A stretch of DNA of 64,000 nt from Novispirillum itersonii (GTDB lineage Bacteria > Pseudomonadota > Alphaproteobacteria > Rhodospirillales > Rhodospirillaceae), in NCBI RefSeq assembly GCF_014205675.1, contig NZ_JACIIX010000002.1:62001-126000 (forward strand), in the 5' to 3' direction. The notes beneath the pieces were generated by a model that worked only from the letters and a program-made list of their open reading frames with translations, made no database searches and was not told where the DNA came from. The position numbers were made by a program, and so were the translations under genes. Below, in pieces: positions 24,508 through 34,049 of the stretch (positions are counted from its first letter, which is position 1; the number at the start of each line of letters is the position of its first letter).

Positions 24508-25461
24508 ATGTCGATACGCCACAGTACCGCGGAAAGCCCGGGGTATGCCCGCGGCCGTTACTGGGAGCAGGTCATCGCCCTGACCTATTTTCCGCTGAAG
24601 CTGGATATCCCGCTGCCGGAGCGCTTCAATGCCCGGCTGGCGGTGGACTCGCTCGGCAGCCTGTCGCTGTCACGGCATCAATCGTCAGCGATCCGCTATG
24701 CCCGCGACCGCCGCCATCTGGTCAAGGAACGCGATGAGCAGTTTCTGGTGACGGTCCCGGAAACCGGGGAGATTGATTTCTCGCAGGGGGGGCATGATGT
24801 CCACTGCACGCCATCGGGCTTTATTCTGCAACGCAGCCATGAACCCTATGAGTTCAGCCACCGGGGCGACAACAGCCTGCTGGTGCTGAAGGTTCCGGCC
24901 CCGGTGCTGCGCGCCCATATCCGCGAGCCGGACCGTTTCTGTGCCCTTGGCTTTGATGCCAGCAAGGGCGTGGGGGCTCTGTTCGTCGATTTCCTGCGGT
25001 TAGTGCCGTCCCGGCTGACGGAACTGAACGAGGCGGGGCGGTCGGCAATCGGTCAGCAGCTGGTGGACCTGCTGGCGCTGGCGATTGAGGCCGATGACCG
25101 GGCGCTGAAGAGCAACCAGTCCTGCGTCCGCACCGCCCATCTGCGGCGGATTGAAAGCTATATCCGCCGCCAGTTGCACGACCCTGACCTCAGCCCGCAG
25201 GCGATTGCCGATGCCTGCGGGATCTCCGTCCGCTATCTGCACCAGCTGTTTCACCGCAGCGAACAGACAGTCACCCAGTGGATCCGGGAACAGCGGCTGC
25301 ATGCCTGTAACGAAGCGCTGCGCAATCCGGCGAATCATCAGACGATTGCCGATATCGCCTATCGCTGGGGGTTCAGCGATCAGGCGCAGTTCAGCCGCGC
25401 TTATAAGGCCCAGTTCGGCATCAGCCCGCGGGAGGCGCGGGCGCTGGGCCGGTTGCGGTAA
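24508..25461 (+). CDS. AraC family transcriptional regulator
   Basis: Regulator of 317 residues. The N-terminal half resembles the AraC-binding-like domain of the FeaR/NitR group. The C-terminal domain (about 215-317) carries both helix-turn-helix units: LSPQAIADACGISVRYLHQL and TIADIAYRWGFSDQAQFSRA, ending QFGISPREARALG. GGGGAGG stands before the ATG. It lies just past the terminator of the hyuBA operon on the same strand and is a likely local activator of that operon. The upstream 160 bases hold an imperfect inverted repeat near 24390-24414 (GTAAACGG/CCGTTAC) that might be autoregulatory. Confidence 0.9.
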   Translation: MSIRHSTAESPGYARGRYWEQVIALTYFPLKLDIPLPERFNARLAVDSLGSLSLSRHQSSAIRYARDRRHLVKERDEQFLVTVPETGEIDFSQGGHDVHCTPSGFILQRSHEPYEFSHRGDNSLLVLKVPAPVLRAHIREPDRFCALGFDASKGVGALFVDFLRLVPSRLTELNEAGRSAIGQQLVDLLALAIEADDRALKSNQSCVRTAHLRRIESYIRRQLHDPDLSPQAIADACGISVRYLHQLFHRSEQTVTQWIREQRLHACNEALRNPANHQTIADIAYRWGFSDQAQFSRAYKAQFGISPREARALGRLR

Positions 25462-25503
25462 ATCTCCCGCCTGATCTTGGCGCTGCCGGGCCGTCCGGGC
25501 TCC

Positions 25504-26634
25504 TTATGCTTCCCCCCGCAGGTCGTTTTTGGCGTGGCGGTCGGTGGGGGTGATCAGCACATCGGTCATGGTCAGCCCGGTTTCCTGATGTAATCCGACA
25601 ACGGTCAGGCCATGCCGGTGCATGGCAAAGTGGATGGCGGTGTACAGCGCGGCCTGATCCACCATCCAGCTGCTGTTGACCGGCAGGCGGTCGCTGAAAC
25701 TGCGGAGAAACAGGTCCAGCATCCGGCGGCTGGCCCCGGTGTTGCGGATTGATACCACCCCCGCCATATAGCGCAGCCACGGGAACTGTACCGGATCGCT
25801 GAACAGGGCGATTTCCGCCTTGGCGAAGACCGGCAGCAGGCCATGCAGGGCCGGGGTGAAGGTGGCATCAATGTCAGCGACCACCAGATCACCATGATAC
25901 CGGTCAAGGCATTCCGCCGCCCGCAGGAACCGGGCCGCCGCGTAATAGGCCAGCCGTTCTGACCGTTTTTCATACGGACAGGGCGGTTCATGGCTCAGGC
26001 CGATGGAGAGGCCGGGGTACATTCCGCGCAGGGCATCGGCATTCAGCTCCAGCCCGATGGCATGGACATGGACCCGGGTGATGGTGTCGCCGCTATCCTC
26101 CAGACTGTCGAGGGCGTCGTTGAGGAATTCGTCGATATACACATCATTGGCCGCCAGCAGCAGCACCGGGCCGCTGTGGGCGGTGTCCCCGGCGGGCAGA
26201 TCCCACGTCACCGGCGGCAGATCCATCGGGTCCAGCGCCAGTGCGGACTCACAGGACAGGCTGCCGCCAATATCAAAGCTATCCTGTATCGACACCGCCG
26301 GATTGTGGAAAGCGTGATCCCGGCTGGCCTGCATCGCCTTCCAGAAACTGGAGACCGCCTTGCTATGGTCTCCGGCCCGTTCCAGCAGGTACCCGCGCCA
26401 CAGGTGGATCAGCATCCGTTCCGGGGCGTGTTGTCCGGTCACCGCGTCCAGATGGTTCACCAGCCCTTCCAGCGCCGTAAACTGTCGCCGCTGGAGCAGG
26501 TTGCGGCACAGCAGGTGGCGGTGGAACAGCGTATGGTCCAGATCCTGAGCAGGCAGCGATGCCAGCACGGCGGCAAAGTCTTCCGCCTCGCACCGGCGCA
26601 GGGCGTCTTCCCAGAAGGCTTGATCGGTTGTCAT
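25504..26634 (-). CDS. Uncharacterised protein, TPR-like and glycosyltransferase-like halves
   Basis: I do not recognise this 376-residue protein. The first 110 residues look helical and TPR-like (HRHLLCRNLLQRRQFTALEG, GYLLERAGDHSKAVSSFWKA). From about residue 150 the pattern changes to alternating strands and helices like GT-A glycosyltransferases: PVLLLAANDVYIDEFLNDAL, HAIGLELN, then LVVADIDATFTP, which has the position and look of a DxD metal motif, and NSSWMVDQAALYTAI, which resembles the acceptor-side region of nucleotide-sugar transferases. No signal peptide or membrane segment is seen. It stands alone, convergent with the AraC gene. A sugar transferase role is only a hint. Confidence 0.7.
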   Translation of the reverse strand: MTTDQAFWEDALRRCEAEDFAAVLASLPAQDLDHTLFHRHLLCRNLLQRRQFTALEGLVNHLDAVTGQHAPERMLIHLWRGYLLERAGDHSKAVSSFWKAMQASRDHAFHNPAVSIQDSFDIGGSLSCESALALDPMDLPPVTWDLPAGDTAHSGPVLLLAANDVYIDEFLNDALDSLEDSGDTITRVHVHAIGLELNADALRGMYPGLSIGLSHEPPCPYEKRSERLAYYAAARFLRAAECLDRYHGDLVVADIDATFTPALHGLLPVFAKAEIALFSDPVQFPWLRYMAGVVSIRNTGASRRMLDLFLRSFSDRLPVNSSWMVDQAALYTAIHFAMHRHGLTVVGLHQETGLTMTDVLITPTDRHAKNDLRGEA

Positions 26635-26903
26635 GGCGTTGTGCTTTCCGGTCAGGCGGTTTGGCGGAATTCCGCCAGACCGCAGGCGCCGCAGCGGCGC
26701 ATGTCATCCATTTCCCGGCGCCGACACTGCCCGGGAAGCCTTAAGGTTTGGTTATACCTGACGCGGTCCGGGCGGCGGGCCTGTGATCCTGTCCGCAATA
26801 ATAAGCTGGACGGGGCGGCGGAAACCATGTTTTACGCAGGGGTACCCCAAACAACCGGCCTGATCCCCCGTGATCCGGCCCGCAACAGAAGAGAGTCCCG
26901 ACG

Positions 26904-27248
26904 ATGGATGCCGAAATGACATGCCCGCAGTGTGGATCCGAAAACGCCTATCACGACGGGTCGCTGTGGAACTGCCCGGACTGTGCCCATGAATGGACCG
27001 GAACCGATGCCGCCACCGCCGCCGAAGATACGGCGATCCGCGATGCCAACGGCAATGTTCTGGCTGATGGCGACAGTGTGATCGTGATCAAGGACCTGAA
27101 GGTCAAGGGCTCCTCGCTGGTGGTCAAGGGTGGCACCAAGGTCAAGAGCATCCGTCTGGTCGAGGCCACCGACGGCCACAATATTTCCTGTAAGATCGAT
27201 GGTATCGGCGCGATGAACCTGAAGTCGGAGTTTGTCCGCAAGGCGTGA
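26904..27248 (+). CDS. yjdM: YjdM/PhnA family zinc-ribbon protein
   Basis: Small protein of 114 residues with an N-terminal zinc ribbon ([14 protein letters not shown], then CPDCAHEW, four cysteines) and the PhnA C-terminal domain ([33 protein letters not shown]). The family was once linked to alkylphosphonate use because of its place near phn genes, but its biochemical role is unclear. There are no phosphonate genes here. Length and sequence are standard, with no sign of truncation. The 269-base gap before it shows nothing I can identify. Confidence 0.93.
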   Translation: MDAEMTCPQCGSENAYHDGSLWNCPDCAHEWTGTDAATAAEDTAIRDANGNVLADGDSVIVIKDLKVKGSSLVVKGGTKVKSIRLVEATDGHNISCKIDGIGAMNLKSEFVRKA

Positions 27249-27423
27249 TGCCTCTGTCCGGACCGGCGGGGGGAGGCCCCCGCCGCCGACCGGAAAAAAC
27301 TGGTTGTGCCACGGTGAAGCGCCTATGCTGACCGGTGTGCGCAGGTATGACGGTCTCCGGTTTTCGGGCGGGCGGGTCGGGGGACCCGGAAAAGAAACCG
27401 GACTGGCAGACAGGGATGCCCCG

Positions 27424-28989
27424 ATGGGATCTCAGCTCTTTGACCGGCCCTCAGCGTCTGGGGATGCCGGTTCTTCTTTCCCCGGTTTTCTGCGGGGCAG
27501 TCTTGCCGGGCTGTCCGGCGCGAAGCCTCTGCTGTTTCTGCTGATCTGCCTTTGTCTGGCTGGGCTCAGCCAATGGAATTTCCTGCTGTTTCATGCCGCT
27601 GTTGAGGGGGTGGCGATCGTCGTCGGCGTGATGATGTGCGTGGTGGCATGGTATTCCTCGCGCTTCGCCGTCAATACCGTCGGGGTGTTTGCCGCCAACG
27701 GCATGTTCTGGGGCAGCATGGCCGACTTTCTGCACGCCATGGCCTATAAGGGCATGGGGGTGCTGGAAACCGATGGCGCGGATGAGGCGACACAGCTGTG
27801 GCTGGTCGGGCGCTTTGTGCAGGCGCTGGCCCTGCTGCTGGCCCCCGGTGTGGCCGGGCGCAGTATCAGCCGGGGCCTGTCTTTTACCCTGTTTGGCGGG
27901 CTGACCGCCGGATTGATCGGGCTGGTCTTCCTCCGTCTGTTTCCGACCGCCTATCAGAACGGGGTCGGCCTCACCCCTTTCAAGATTGCTTCAGAATACG
28001 GGATCATCCTGATGCTGGCGGTGGCCCTGATCCGGGTCTGGCGACACCGCGAGGCCGTCGGGACCACGGTGGCTCCGGGTCTGGCGGCAGCGATGCTGTT
28101 CAGCATCGCGGCGGAGGCGATGTTCACCCTGTACATCAACGTCTATGGCGTTTCGAACCTCATCGGCCATCTTCTGAAGTTTGCCGCCCTGTGGAGCCTG
28201 TTCCACTCGGTGGTCAAAACCGGGCTGCTGATGCCCTATCATGCCCTGCTGACGGAGGTGGCGCACCGGGCACAGGTAGAACAGGACCTGCGGCGGTCCA
28301 ATGCGGATCTGGAGGCCTTTGCCCATGTCGCCTCGCACGATCTGCGGGAGCCGCTGCGCAATATTTCCGGCTATGCGACCCTTCTGGAGCGGCGCTATGC
28401 GGACCGGCTGGATGACGATGCGCGCCAGTTTATCGGGTTCATCCGCGACGGTGCCGATCGCATGGACCGGCTGATCAGCAGTCTGTTCAGCTTTTCCCGG
28501 GTCCGGCGGGATGAAGGCCGGATGCAGGTGTTTCCGCTGCGGGAGGCGGTGCAGGATGTGGTCCGCGATTATTCCGGGTTTCTGACCCTGACGCAGGCGG
28601 CGGTGAGTGTTCCTGACGACGCCGTATCGGTGCTGGCGGACCGTGAGATGGTCGGCGATGTGTTCCGCAATATGCTGGCCAATGCCGTGCGGTATGCCCA
28701 TCCGGCCCGACCGCTGCGGGTGGAGTTCCGCTGGCGGGTCTCCGGGGGCCGGGTTCTGGTGGATGTTGCCGATAACGGGATCGGGGTGCCCCTGGCACAC
28801 CGCGACCGGATCTTCGGTATGTTTCAGCGGGTGGAGCGGGGGCCGCTGTCCGGCGGCAGCGGACTGGGGCTGGCGCTGTGCCGCAAGGTGGTGGAACATC
28901 ACGGCGGCCAGATCGGGGTGACGGATAATCCCGGTGGCGGGGCGGTGTTCTCGTTTGATCTTCCGCTGGCGCCGCCGCCGCCGGGCTGA
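27424..28989 (+). CDS. MASE3-domain sensor histidine kinase
   Basis: Membrane sensor kinase, about 521 residues from the ATG at 27424; the frame is open to 27232, and an ATG at 27327 is possible. The N-terminal half (to about 265) has seven or so membrane segments matching the MASE3 sensor pattern (VEGVAIVVGVMMCVVAWYSS, GSMADFLHAMAYKGM, SEYGIILML, AEAMFTLYINVYGVSNLIGH). The HisKA domain has the phytochrome-type box HVASHDLREPLRNISGY. The ATPase domain shows NMLANAVRYA, DNGIGVPLAH and GGSGLGLALC. No receiver domain and no response regulator gene lie next to it, so it is an orphan whose partner is elsewhere. Confidence 0.9.
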   Translation: MGSQLFDRPSASGDAGSSFPGFLRGSLAGLSGAKPLLFLLICLCLAGLSQWNFLLFHAAVEGVAIVVGVMMCVVAWYSSRFAVNTVGVFAANGMFWGSMADFLHAMAYKGMGVLETDGADEATQLWLVGRFVQALALLLAPGVAGRSISRGLSFTLFGGLTAGLIGLVFLRLFPTAYQNGVGLTPFKIASEYGIILMLAVALIRVWRHREAVGTTVAPGLAAAMLFSIAAEAMFTLYINVYGVSNLIGHLLKFAALWSLFHSVVKTGLLMPYHALLTEVAHRAQVEQDLRRSNADLEAFAHVASHDLREPLRNISGYATLLERRYADRLDDDARQFIGFIRDGADRMDRLISSLFSFSRVRRDEGRMQVFPLREAVQDVVRDYSGFLTLTQAAVSVPDDAVSVLADREMVGDVFRNMLANAVRYAHPARPLRVEFRWRVSGGRVLVDVADNGIGVPLAHRDRIFGMFQRVERGPLSGGSGLGLALCRKVVEHHGGQIGVTDNPGGGAVFSFDLPLAPPPPG

Positions 28990-29022
28990 TACACCCCGCT
29001 CAGCCTGTGCAGGGAGTGCGCG

Positions 29023-30138
29023 ATGACAGCCGACAGCGGTTTTGAAATTCTTCTGGTGACATTCCCCGGTCTGGAGGAGGAGCTGAAGGCCGAGGCGAAG
29101 TCGCTGGGGTTCCGTCCGGTGGAGACCATCACCGGCGGCGTTCTTCTCCATGGCGGCTGGCCGGATGTCTGGCGGGCCAACCTGCGCCTGCGTGGGGTCA
29201 GTAAGGTGCTGATCCGGATCGGATCGTTCCGGGCCTTTCATCTGGCGCAGCTGGATAAGCGGGCGCGGAAAATGCCATGGACGGAGGTTCTGCGCCCGGA
29301 TCAGCCGGTGCGGATTGAGGTGACCTGCAAGGGCTCGCGGATTTATCACGCCGGGGCCGCCGCCGAACGGATCGGCCGGGCTATCACCGAAGAGCTGGGC
29401 GCACCGGTCTCCGAGGATGCCGCTGTCTGCGTCAAGGTCCGCATTCATAATGATGTCTGCACCGTCAGTCTGGATACTTCCGGCGACGGCCTGCACAAGC
29501 GCGGCCATAAGGAAGCGGTCAACCGGGCCCCGATGCGGGAGACGATGGCGGCCCTGTTCCTCCGCCAGTGCGGTTATACCGGGGCCGAGCCGGTGCTGGA
29601 CCCGATGTGCGGATCCGGGACCTTCCCGATCGAGGCGGCGGAAATCGCCTGTGGCCTGTTCCCCGGGCGGTCGCGCCGCTTTGCCTTTGAGGATCTGGCC
29701 ACATTTGACCCGGCGGCTTGGCAGGCGTTGCAGGCCATGGAAAAGCCCCGGCAGACGGCCTTGGTGTTCCGGGGCAGTGACCGCGATCCCGGGGCGGTGC
29801 GGATGAGTCAGGACAATGCCGCGCGGGCGGGGCTGGAGTCCTGCACAGAGTTTACTCAACAGACGGTCAGCGAATTGCAGCGCCCGGAGGGGCCGCCGGG
29901 ACTGGTGATCCTCAATCCTCCCTATGGCACCCGCATCGGGGACCGTAAGAAGCTGACCGGGCTCTATCGGGCGATCGGGCAGACAATGACGGAACGGTTC
30001 AGCGGCTGGCGGGTGGGGATCATCACCACCGATGCGGTTCTGGCCCGGGCCACTGGCCTGCCGTTTGCGCAGACCGGGGGACCGGTCCTGCACGGCGGAC
30101 TGCGGGTGTCGCTGTATCTGACGACGGCCCTGGGATAA
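29023..30138 (+). CDS. THUMP-domain RNA guanine-N2 methyltransferase (RlmL-like)
   Basis: SAM-dependent rRNA methyltransferase of the RlmL/YpsC type, 371 residues. An N-terminal ferredoxin-like plus THUMP region (about 1-160: EILLVTFPGLEEELKAEAKS, GLHKRGHKEAVNRAPMRETM) binds RNA. The catalytic Rossmann domain has the SAM motif DPMCGSGTFPIEAAEIA near 190 and the catalytic NPPYG in VILNPPYGTRIG near 290. It lacks the extra C-terminal RlmK-like domain of enterobacterial RlmKL, as is usual outside gammaproteobacteria. It starts 33 bases after the MASE3 kinase with a good ribosome site, so the two may be co-transcribed, without an obvious functional link. Confidence 0.92.
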   Translation: MTADSGFEILLVTFPGLEEELKAEAKSLGFRPVETITGGVLLHGGWPDVWRANLRLRGVSKVLIRIGSFRAFHLAQLDKRARKMPWTEVLRPDQPVRIEVTCKGSRIYHAGAAAERIGRAITEELGAPVSEDAAVCVKVRIHNDVCTVSLDTSGDGLHKRGHKEAVNRAPMRETMAALFLRQCGYTGAEPVLDPMCGSGTFPIEAAEIACGLFPGRSRRFAFEDLATFDPAAWQALQAMEKPRQTALVFRGSDRDPGAVRMSQDNAARAGLESCTEFTQQTVSELQRPEGPPGLVILNPPYGTRIGDRKKLTGLYRAIGQTMTERFSGWRVGIITTDAVLARATGLPFAQTGGPVLHGGLRVSLYLTTALG

Positions 30139-30187
30139 GCGGACTGGGATACGGGGACTGGGCTGAGAGCACCGGGCCTGAATGCGC

Positions 30188-30230
30188 AAAGGCCGACGCC
30201 GACCGGGAGGATCGGTCAACGTCGGCCTTT
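30188..30230 (+). terminator. Terminator-like hairpin after RNA methyltransferase
   Basis: An 11-bp stem AAAGGCCGACG (30188-30198) with CGTCGGCCTTT (30220-30230); the loop contains a smaller GACCG/CGGTC stem. The A-run and T-run at the two ends make it a plausible bidirectional terminator. Confidence 0.8.
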
Positions 30231-30580
30231 CGCCTCTGCCCGGTGTCGGGCGAGTCCCTGTTCACCCTGGCCATCGTTTTGATGTGGCCTTCATGGTATG
30301 CCCCCTGTCGGAAGCGAAAAGAGCTATGCAGGGAGCGTGCCAACTTTTGGGAAAGAGATTTTCTTCTTCTTTTCAATGGGTTGATAAAAAGCGATGCTGA
30401 TCTGGTGGGTCGGTAGATGATTATTTTTTATGCACAGATTAAAATATAGGCAAATTAAGTGTGCGGCGCGGCATTTAATCGCTTTACCCACTCGAAACTT
30501 CCTGAAAAACTAATTTCTCTTTGGTAAAGCCGGGGCGTACTGTTTCCTCATTGCACAACACACCGCAGTGGAGAACACCG
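30231..30580 (+). other. AT-rich leader and promoter region of ahpC
   Basis: This 350-base stretch is clearly richer in A and T (about 30350-30460) than its surroundings and must carry the ahpC promoter. I could not find a convincing OxyR palindrome series or a -35/-10 pair, and no reading frame in it looks coding. Confidence 0.5.
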
Positions 30581-31144
30581 ATGTCCCTGATCAACACCGA
30601 AGTGAAGCCGTTCAAAGCCGAAGCCTTCAAGAATGGCAAGTTCCTCACCGTTTCCGATGCCGATCTGAAGGGCAAGTGGTCGGTGGTGTTCTTCTACCCG
30701 GCTGACTTCACCTTCGTGTGCCCGACCGAACTGGAAGATCTGGCCGACAACTACGCCGAATTCCAGAAGCTGGGCGTTGAGATCTATTCCGTGTCCACCG
30801 ACACCCACTTCGCCCACAAGGCGTGGCACGACACCTCCGCCGCCATCAAGAAGATCCAGTACACCATGGTCGGCGACCCGACCGGCACCATCAGCCGCAA
30901 CTTCGACGTGATGATCGAGGAAGTCGGTCTGGCTGACCGTGGCACCTTCGTCGTCGATCCGCAGGGCAAGATCCAGATCGTCGAAATCACCTGCGGCGGC
31001 GTCGGCCGCGATGCCAAGGAACTGCTGCGCAAGGTGAAGGCCGCCCAGTACGTCGCCTCCCACCCGGGTGAAGTGTGCCCGGCCAAGTGGCAGGAAGGCG
31101 AAAAGACCCTGGCCCCGTCCCTTGATCTGGTCGGCAAGATCTAA
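30581..31144 (+). CDS. ahpC: Alkyl hydroperoxide reductase peroxiredoxin AhpC
   Basis: Typical 2-Cys peroxiredoxin, 187 residues, which reduces H2O2 and organic peroxides. The peroxidatic Cys lies in [17 protein letters not shown] and the resolving Cys near the C-terminus in [10 protein letters not shown]. The start is the ATG at 30581 after GTGGAGAACACC, giving [16 protein letters not shown], the standard AhpC opening; the longer frame is not used. Codon use is very biased toward C-ending codons, as expected for an abundant protein. The reductase gene ahpF follows 89 bases later. Confidence 0.97.
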   Translation: MSLINTEVKPFKAEAFKNGKFLTVSDADLKGKWSVVFFYPADFTFVCPTELEDLADNYAEFQKLGVEIYSVSTDTHFAHKAWHDTSAAIKKIQYTMVGDPTGTISRNFDVMIEEVGLADRGTFVVDPQGKIQIVEITCGGVGRDAKELLRKVKAAQYVASHPGEVCPAKWQEGEKTLAPSLDLVGKI

Positions 31145-31233
31145 GCCCCAGAGGTGTTACCGGGACCCCGCCGCGCCCCTGCGGCGGGGGATCCCGCCCT
31201 GATAATCAAAAAAAGAAAACGGAGTCCATCCCC

Positions 31234-32814
31234 ATGCTGGACAGCAATCTCAAAGAGCAGCTTAAGGCCTATTTCGCCAAGATTTCCCAGCCGGTCGCGC
31301 TGCTGGCCTCTGTCGATGACAGCGCCAAGTCGCAGGAGATGCTGGACCTGCTGCGGGATATCGAGGGCCTGTCAGATCACATCACCCTGTCGGTCACCAA
31401 CGATGATGCGCGGACGCCGTCGTTTGCGATTGCCCGCACCGGCACCGATATCGCGGTGCGCTTTGCCGGGCTGCCGATGGGCCACGAATTCAACTCGCTG
31501 ATCCTTGCGCTGTTGCAGGTCGGCGGCCATCCGTCCAAGGAAGAGCAGGCGGTCCTTGACCAGATCGCCGCACTGGACGGGGATCTGGTGTTTGAGACCT
31601 ACTTCTCGCTGTCGTGCCAGAACTGCCCGGATGTGGTGCAGGCCCTGAACCTGATGGCCACCGTCAACCCACGGATCAAGCATGTCGCCATCGACGGCGG
31701 GCTGTTCCCGGCGGAAGTCGATGCCCGTAAGATTATGGCGGTGCCCGCCGTTTACCTGAATGGCGAGCCGTTCGCGCAGGGCCGGATGGGTCTGGAACAG
31801 ATCCTTGAAAAGGTCGATACCGGTGCGGCCTCCCGCGCTGCCGCCCAGCTGGCGGAGAAGGCCCCGTTTGAGGTGCTGGTGGTCGGCGGCGGCCCTGCCG
31901 GGGCGGCTGCGGCGATCTACGCCGCCCGCAAGGGCATCCGCACCGGTCTGGCGGCGGAACGGCTCGGCGGTCAGGTGCTGGATACCATGGGGATCGAGAA
32001 CTTCATCTCCGTGCTGCACACCGAAGGCCCGAAGCTGGGCGCGGCGCTGGAACAGCATGTGAAGGCCTATGACGTTGACATCATGAAGGCGCAGCGGGCG
32101 GAAGCCCTGATCCCGGCGACGGAGCCGGGCGGCCTGATCGGGGTGCAGATGGCGGGCGGGGCGGTGCTTCAGGCCCGCTCGGTGATCCTCTCCACCGGGG
32201 CGCGCTGGCGCACCATGAATGTGCCGGGCGAGGATGAATACCGCAACAAGGGTGTGGCCTTCTGCCCGCACTGCGACGGTCCGTTCTTCAAGGGCAAGCG
32301 GGTGGCGGTGGTTGGCGGGGGCAATTCCGGTGTCGAGGCTGCCATTGATCTGGCCGGGATCGTCGCCCATGTCACCCTGATCGAATTCGACAGCCAGCTG
32401 CGGGCCGATGCGGTGCTGCAATCCAAGCTGCGCAGCCTGCCGAACGTGGAAATCGTCACCTCGGCCCAGACCACGGAAGTGCTGGGCAACGGTGAGAAGG
32501 TGACCGGCCTGACCTATAAGGACCGGGTCAGCGGTGATCTGCGCTCGGTGGCGCTGGAAGGCGTGTTCGTCCAGATCGGTCTGGTCCCGAATACTGAATG
32601 GCTGAAGGGGGCGCTGGCCCTGTCGCCGCGCGGTGAAATCGAGATCGACATGAAGGGCCAGACCTCGGTCCCCGGCGTGTTCGCGGCGGGGGATGCCACC
32701 ACCACCCCGTACAAGCAGATCATCATTGCCATGGGGGAAGGATCGAAGGCGGCGCTGTCGGCCTTTGATTATCTGATCCGCACCCCGGTTCCGGCGCGGG
32801 CGGCGGCGGAGTGA
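31234..32814 (+). CDS. ahpF: Alkyl hydroperoxide reductase flavoprotein AhpF
   Basis: FAD/NADH-dependent disulfide reductase that regenerates AhpC, 526 residues. The N-terminal tandem thioredoxin-like domain has the active CxxC as [17 protein letters not shown] (about residues 128-144). The C-terminal thioredoxin-reductase-like part has the FAD loop [19 protein letters not shown], the redox-active pair [13 protein letters not shown] and the NADH-binding loop [17 protein letters not shown], and ends with [15 protein letters not shown]. It is of normal length. The gene follows ahpC on the same strand. The tail carries a short Ala-rich extension. Confidence 0.97.
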   Translation: MLDSNLKEQLKAYFAKISQPVALLASVDDSAKSQEMLDLLRDIEGLSDHITLSVTNDDARTPSFAIARTGTDIAVRFAGLPMGHEFNSLILALLQVGGHPSKEEQAVLDQIAALDGDLVFETYFSLSCQNCPDVVQALNLMATVNPRIKHVAIDGGLFPAEVDARKIMAVPAVYLNGEPFAQGRMGLEQILEKVDTGAASRAAAQLAEKAPFEVLVVGGGPAGAAAAIYAARKGIRTGLAAERLGGQVLDTMGIENFISVLHTEGPKLGAALEQHVKAYDVDIMKAQRAEALIPATEPGGLIGVQMAGGAVLQARSVILSTGARWRTMNVPGEDEYRNKGVAFCPHCDGPFFKGKRVAVVGGGNSGVEAAIDLAGIVAHVTLIEFDSQLRADAVLQSKLRSLPNVEIVTSAQTTEVLGNGEKVTGLTYKDRVSGDLRSVALEGVFVQIGLVPNTEWLKGALALSPRGEIEIDMKGQTSVPGVFAAGDATTTPYKQIIIAMGEGSKAALSAFDYLIRTPVPARAAAE

Positions 32815-32892
32815 CCCTGCCTGGTTCCGGAGATGTGATCCTTCCGGCCCGTATGCTGCCCTGACTGTACCCTGCGGTGCGGCAGCGTTTCC

Positions 32893-32980
32893 CTGACCGG
32901 CGTGCCCTGTCCGGTCAGCGGGCCGGGAGTGCGGAGCCTGCCTGCCTTTTCCTCCCCCCTTCCTGTGGCAGGCAGGCTCC
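32893..32980 (+). terminator. Two hairpins downstream of ahpF
   Basis: First stem CTGACCGG/CCGGTCAG (32893-32900 and 32911-32918). The second is longer, 14 bp (GGAGCCTGCCTGCC at 32933-32946, GGCAGGCAGGCTCC at 32967-32980) with a 20-base pyrimidine-rich loop. Only a weak T-rich tail follows, so termination here is likely but not certain. They occupy part of the 365-base gap between ahpF and the tRNA. Confidence 0.65.
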
Positions 32981-33103
32981 GTCTTCCTTGGGTGCCTTTT
33001 CGTCCCGCTGTCCCCCTATCCCCTTGTGGCCCCGGCATTTCCCCTGTCGGGGCCGCCTGTTTTCAGGGTTTTGGAAAAAAGAAACGAAATCGTCATTTTA
33101 TGC

Positions 33104-33132
33104 TTGTCAGGATGGCGATAGGCCCTTATAAC
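33104..33132 (+). promoter_or_regulatory. Sigma-70-type promoter of tRNA-Lys
   Basis: TTGTCA at 33104-33109, a 17-base spacer, then TATAAC at 33127-33132. Each hexamer matches the consensus at five of six positions and the spacing is ideal. The tRNA begins 48 bases after the -10 box. Confidence 0.7.
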
Positions 33133-33179
33133 CCGCCCCACAGCAGCGATGCTGAAACAGCGGAAACGCTGGAAAATAT

Positions 33180-33255
<76 letters not shown>

Positions 33256-33288
33256 TATTTTGAAGGCTTACCAAGGCCTTCGGTACAG

Positions 33289-33315
33289 GGCCCGGTCACA
33301 GCGACCGGGCCTTTT
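33289..33315 (+). terminator. Rho-independent terminator of tRNA-Lys
   Basis: A 9-bp stem GGCCCGGTC (33289-33297) and GACCGGGCC (33303-33311) with a 5-base loop, followed by TTTT. Confidence 0.88.
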
Positions 33316-33323
33316 GCTTTGGT

Positions 33324-33883
33324 TCATCGCGGAATTCCGGGGAATGCGGCCCTGATCTTTAGGAAGAAGTAGGGTTCGTCGCGATATCCATAAGCCACGC
33401 GCTTGATGACCTTGATGCGGTTGTTGATGCCTTCGAGGATGCTGGTGTTAAGGTGCCATGATGCGCTTGCGACGATACCGTGCAGGTAGGGCGCTAAATT
33501 CTTAGCGAAGCGAACGAGCGGAGCGATGCCGCTGGCGGCAGCCATGTCCCACCATGCCTGCCACGCGGTGCGGGCGTCTTTTTCAGGCGACTGTCGCCAC
33601 AGCTGCTTGAGCTCGTCCTTCATCACATAGACCGTCATCAGCGCCTGTTTGTCGGGGTCCTCGACCGTATGCCAAAGTACGGGCAAAGCACCCGGCGGCG
33701 CGGCACCGACAGCCAGGCGGCGGCGTCCAGGATCGGCAGGTCGCGGATCGTACGCACATCGACATCGTGGACGCGATCCACCCTTTTGCCGCAGCCATCG
33801 CAGATCATTTCCGCGCCCGGCTCACGCCCCAGGTAGACCCAGATCTCCCGCCGCTCAGCCTTACGGCGCTGGATCGTCTCCAT
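33324..33883 (-). pseudogene. ISL3 family transposase remnant
   Basis: Two fragments of one transposase in different frames. The 5' part (33638-33883) encodes the start of the ISL3 N-terminal zinc-ribbon region (WVYLGREPGAEMICDGCGKR, then VRTIRDLPILD and VPRRRVLCP). The 3' part (33324-33686) encodes the conserved C-terminal end (DPDKQALMTVYVMKDELKQL, then ASWHLNTSILEGINNRIKVI and KRVAYGYRDEPYFFLKIR). An intact ISL3 transposase is about 400 residues; here only about 190 are left and most of the central DDE catalytic core is missing, so an internal deletion with frameshift has occurred. I found no clear terminal inverted repeats. It lies 69 bases after tRNA-Lys. Confidence 0.88.
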
Positions 33884-33928
33884 TCGGTAACCTTCCCAGC
33901 CACCGAGTCATGACGTAGCATCACCCCC

Positions 33929-34004
33929 GGGCAACGGCACCCCCTCTGGCAGTCTGTGATGTTTGGCGACTATCAGTGTGTCAGTAAGGTGCCGTTGTTC
34001 GCCC
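33929..34004. repeat. Inverted repeat flanking a 46-base spacer
   Basis: GGGCAACGGCACC at 33929-33941 faces GGTGCCGTTGTTCGCCC at 33988-34004, an imperfect inverted repeat between the ISL3 remnant and hicB. It could be a leftover element end or an operator-like structure; the evidence does not decide. Confidence 0.5.
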
Positions 34005-34049
34005 GTCTCCACGCTAACCCGCGATAAACCAAAAAAGAGGAGATGGCTG

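Noticed and set aside
30231-30580. OxyR-binding site before ahpC
   Set aside because: The region is AT-rich but I could not find the four spaced ATAG/CTAT-type elements.
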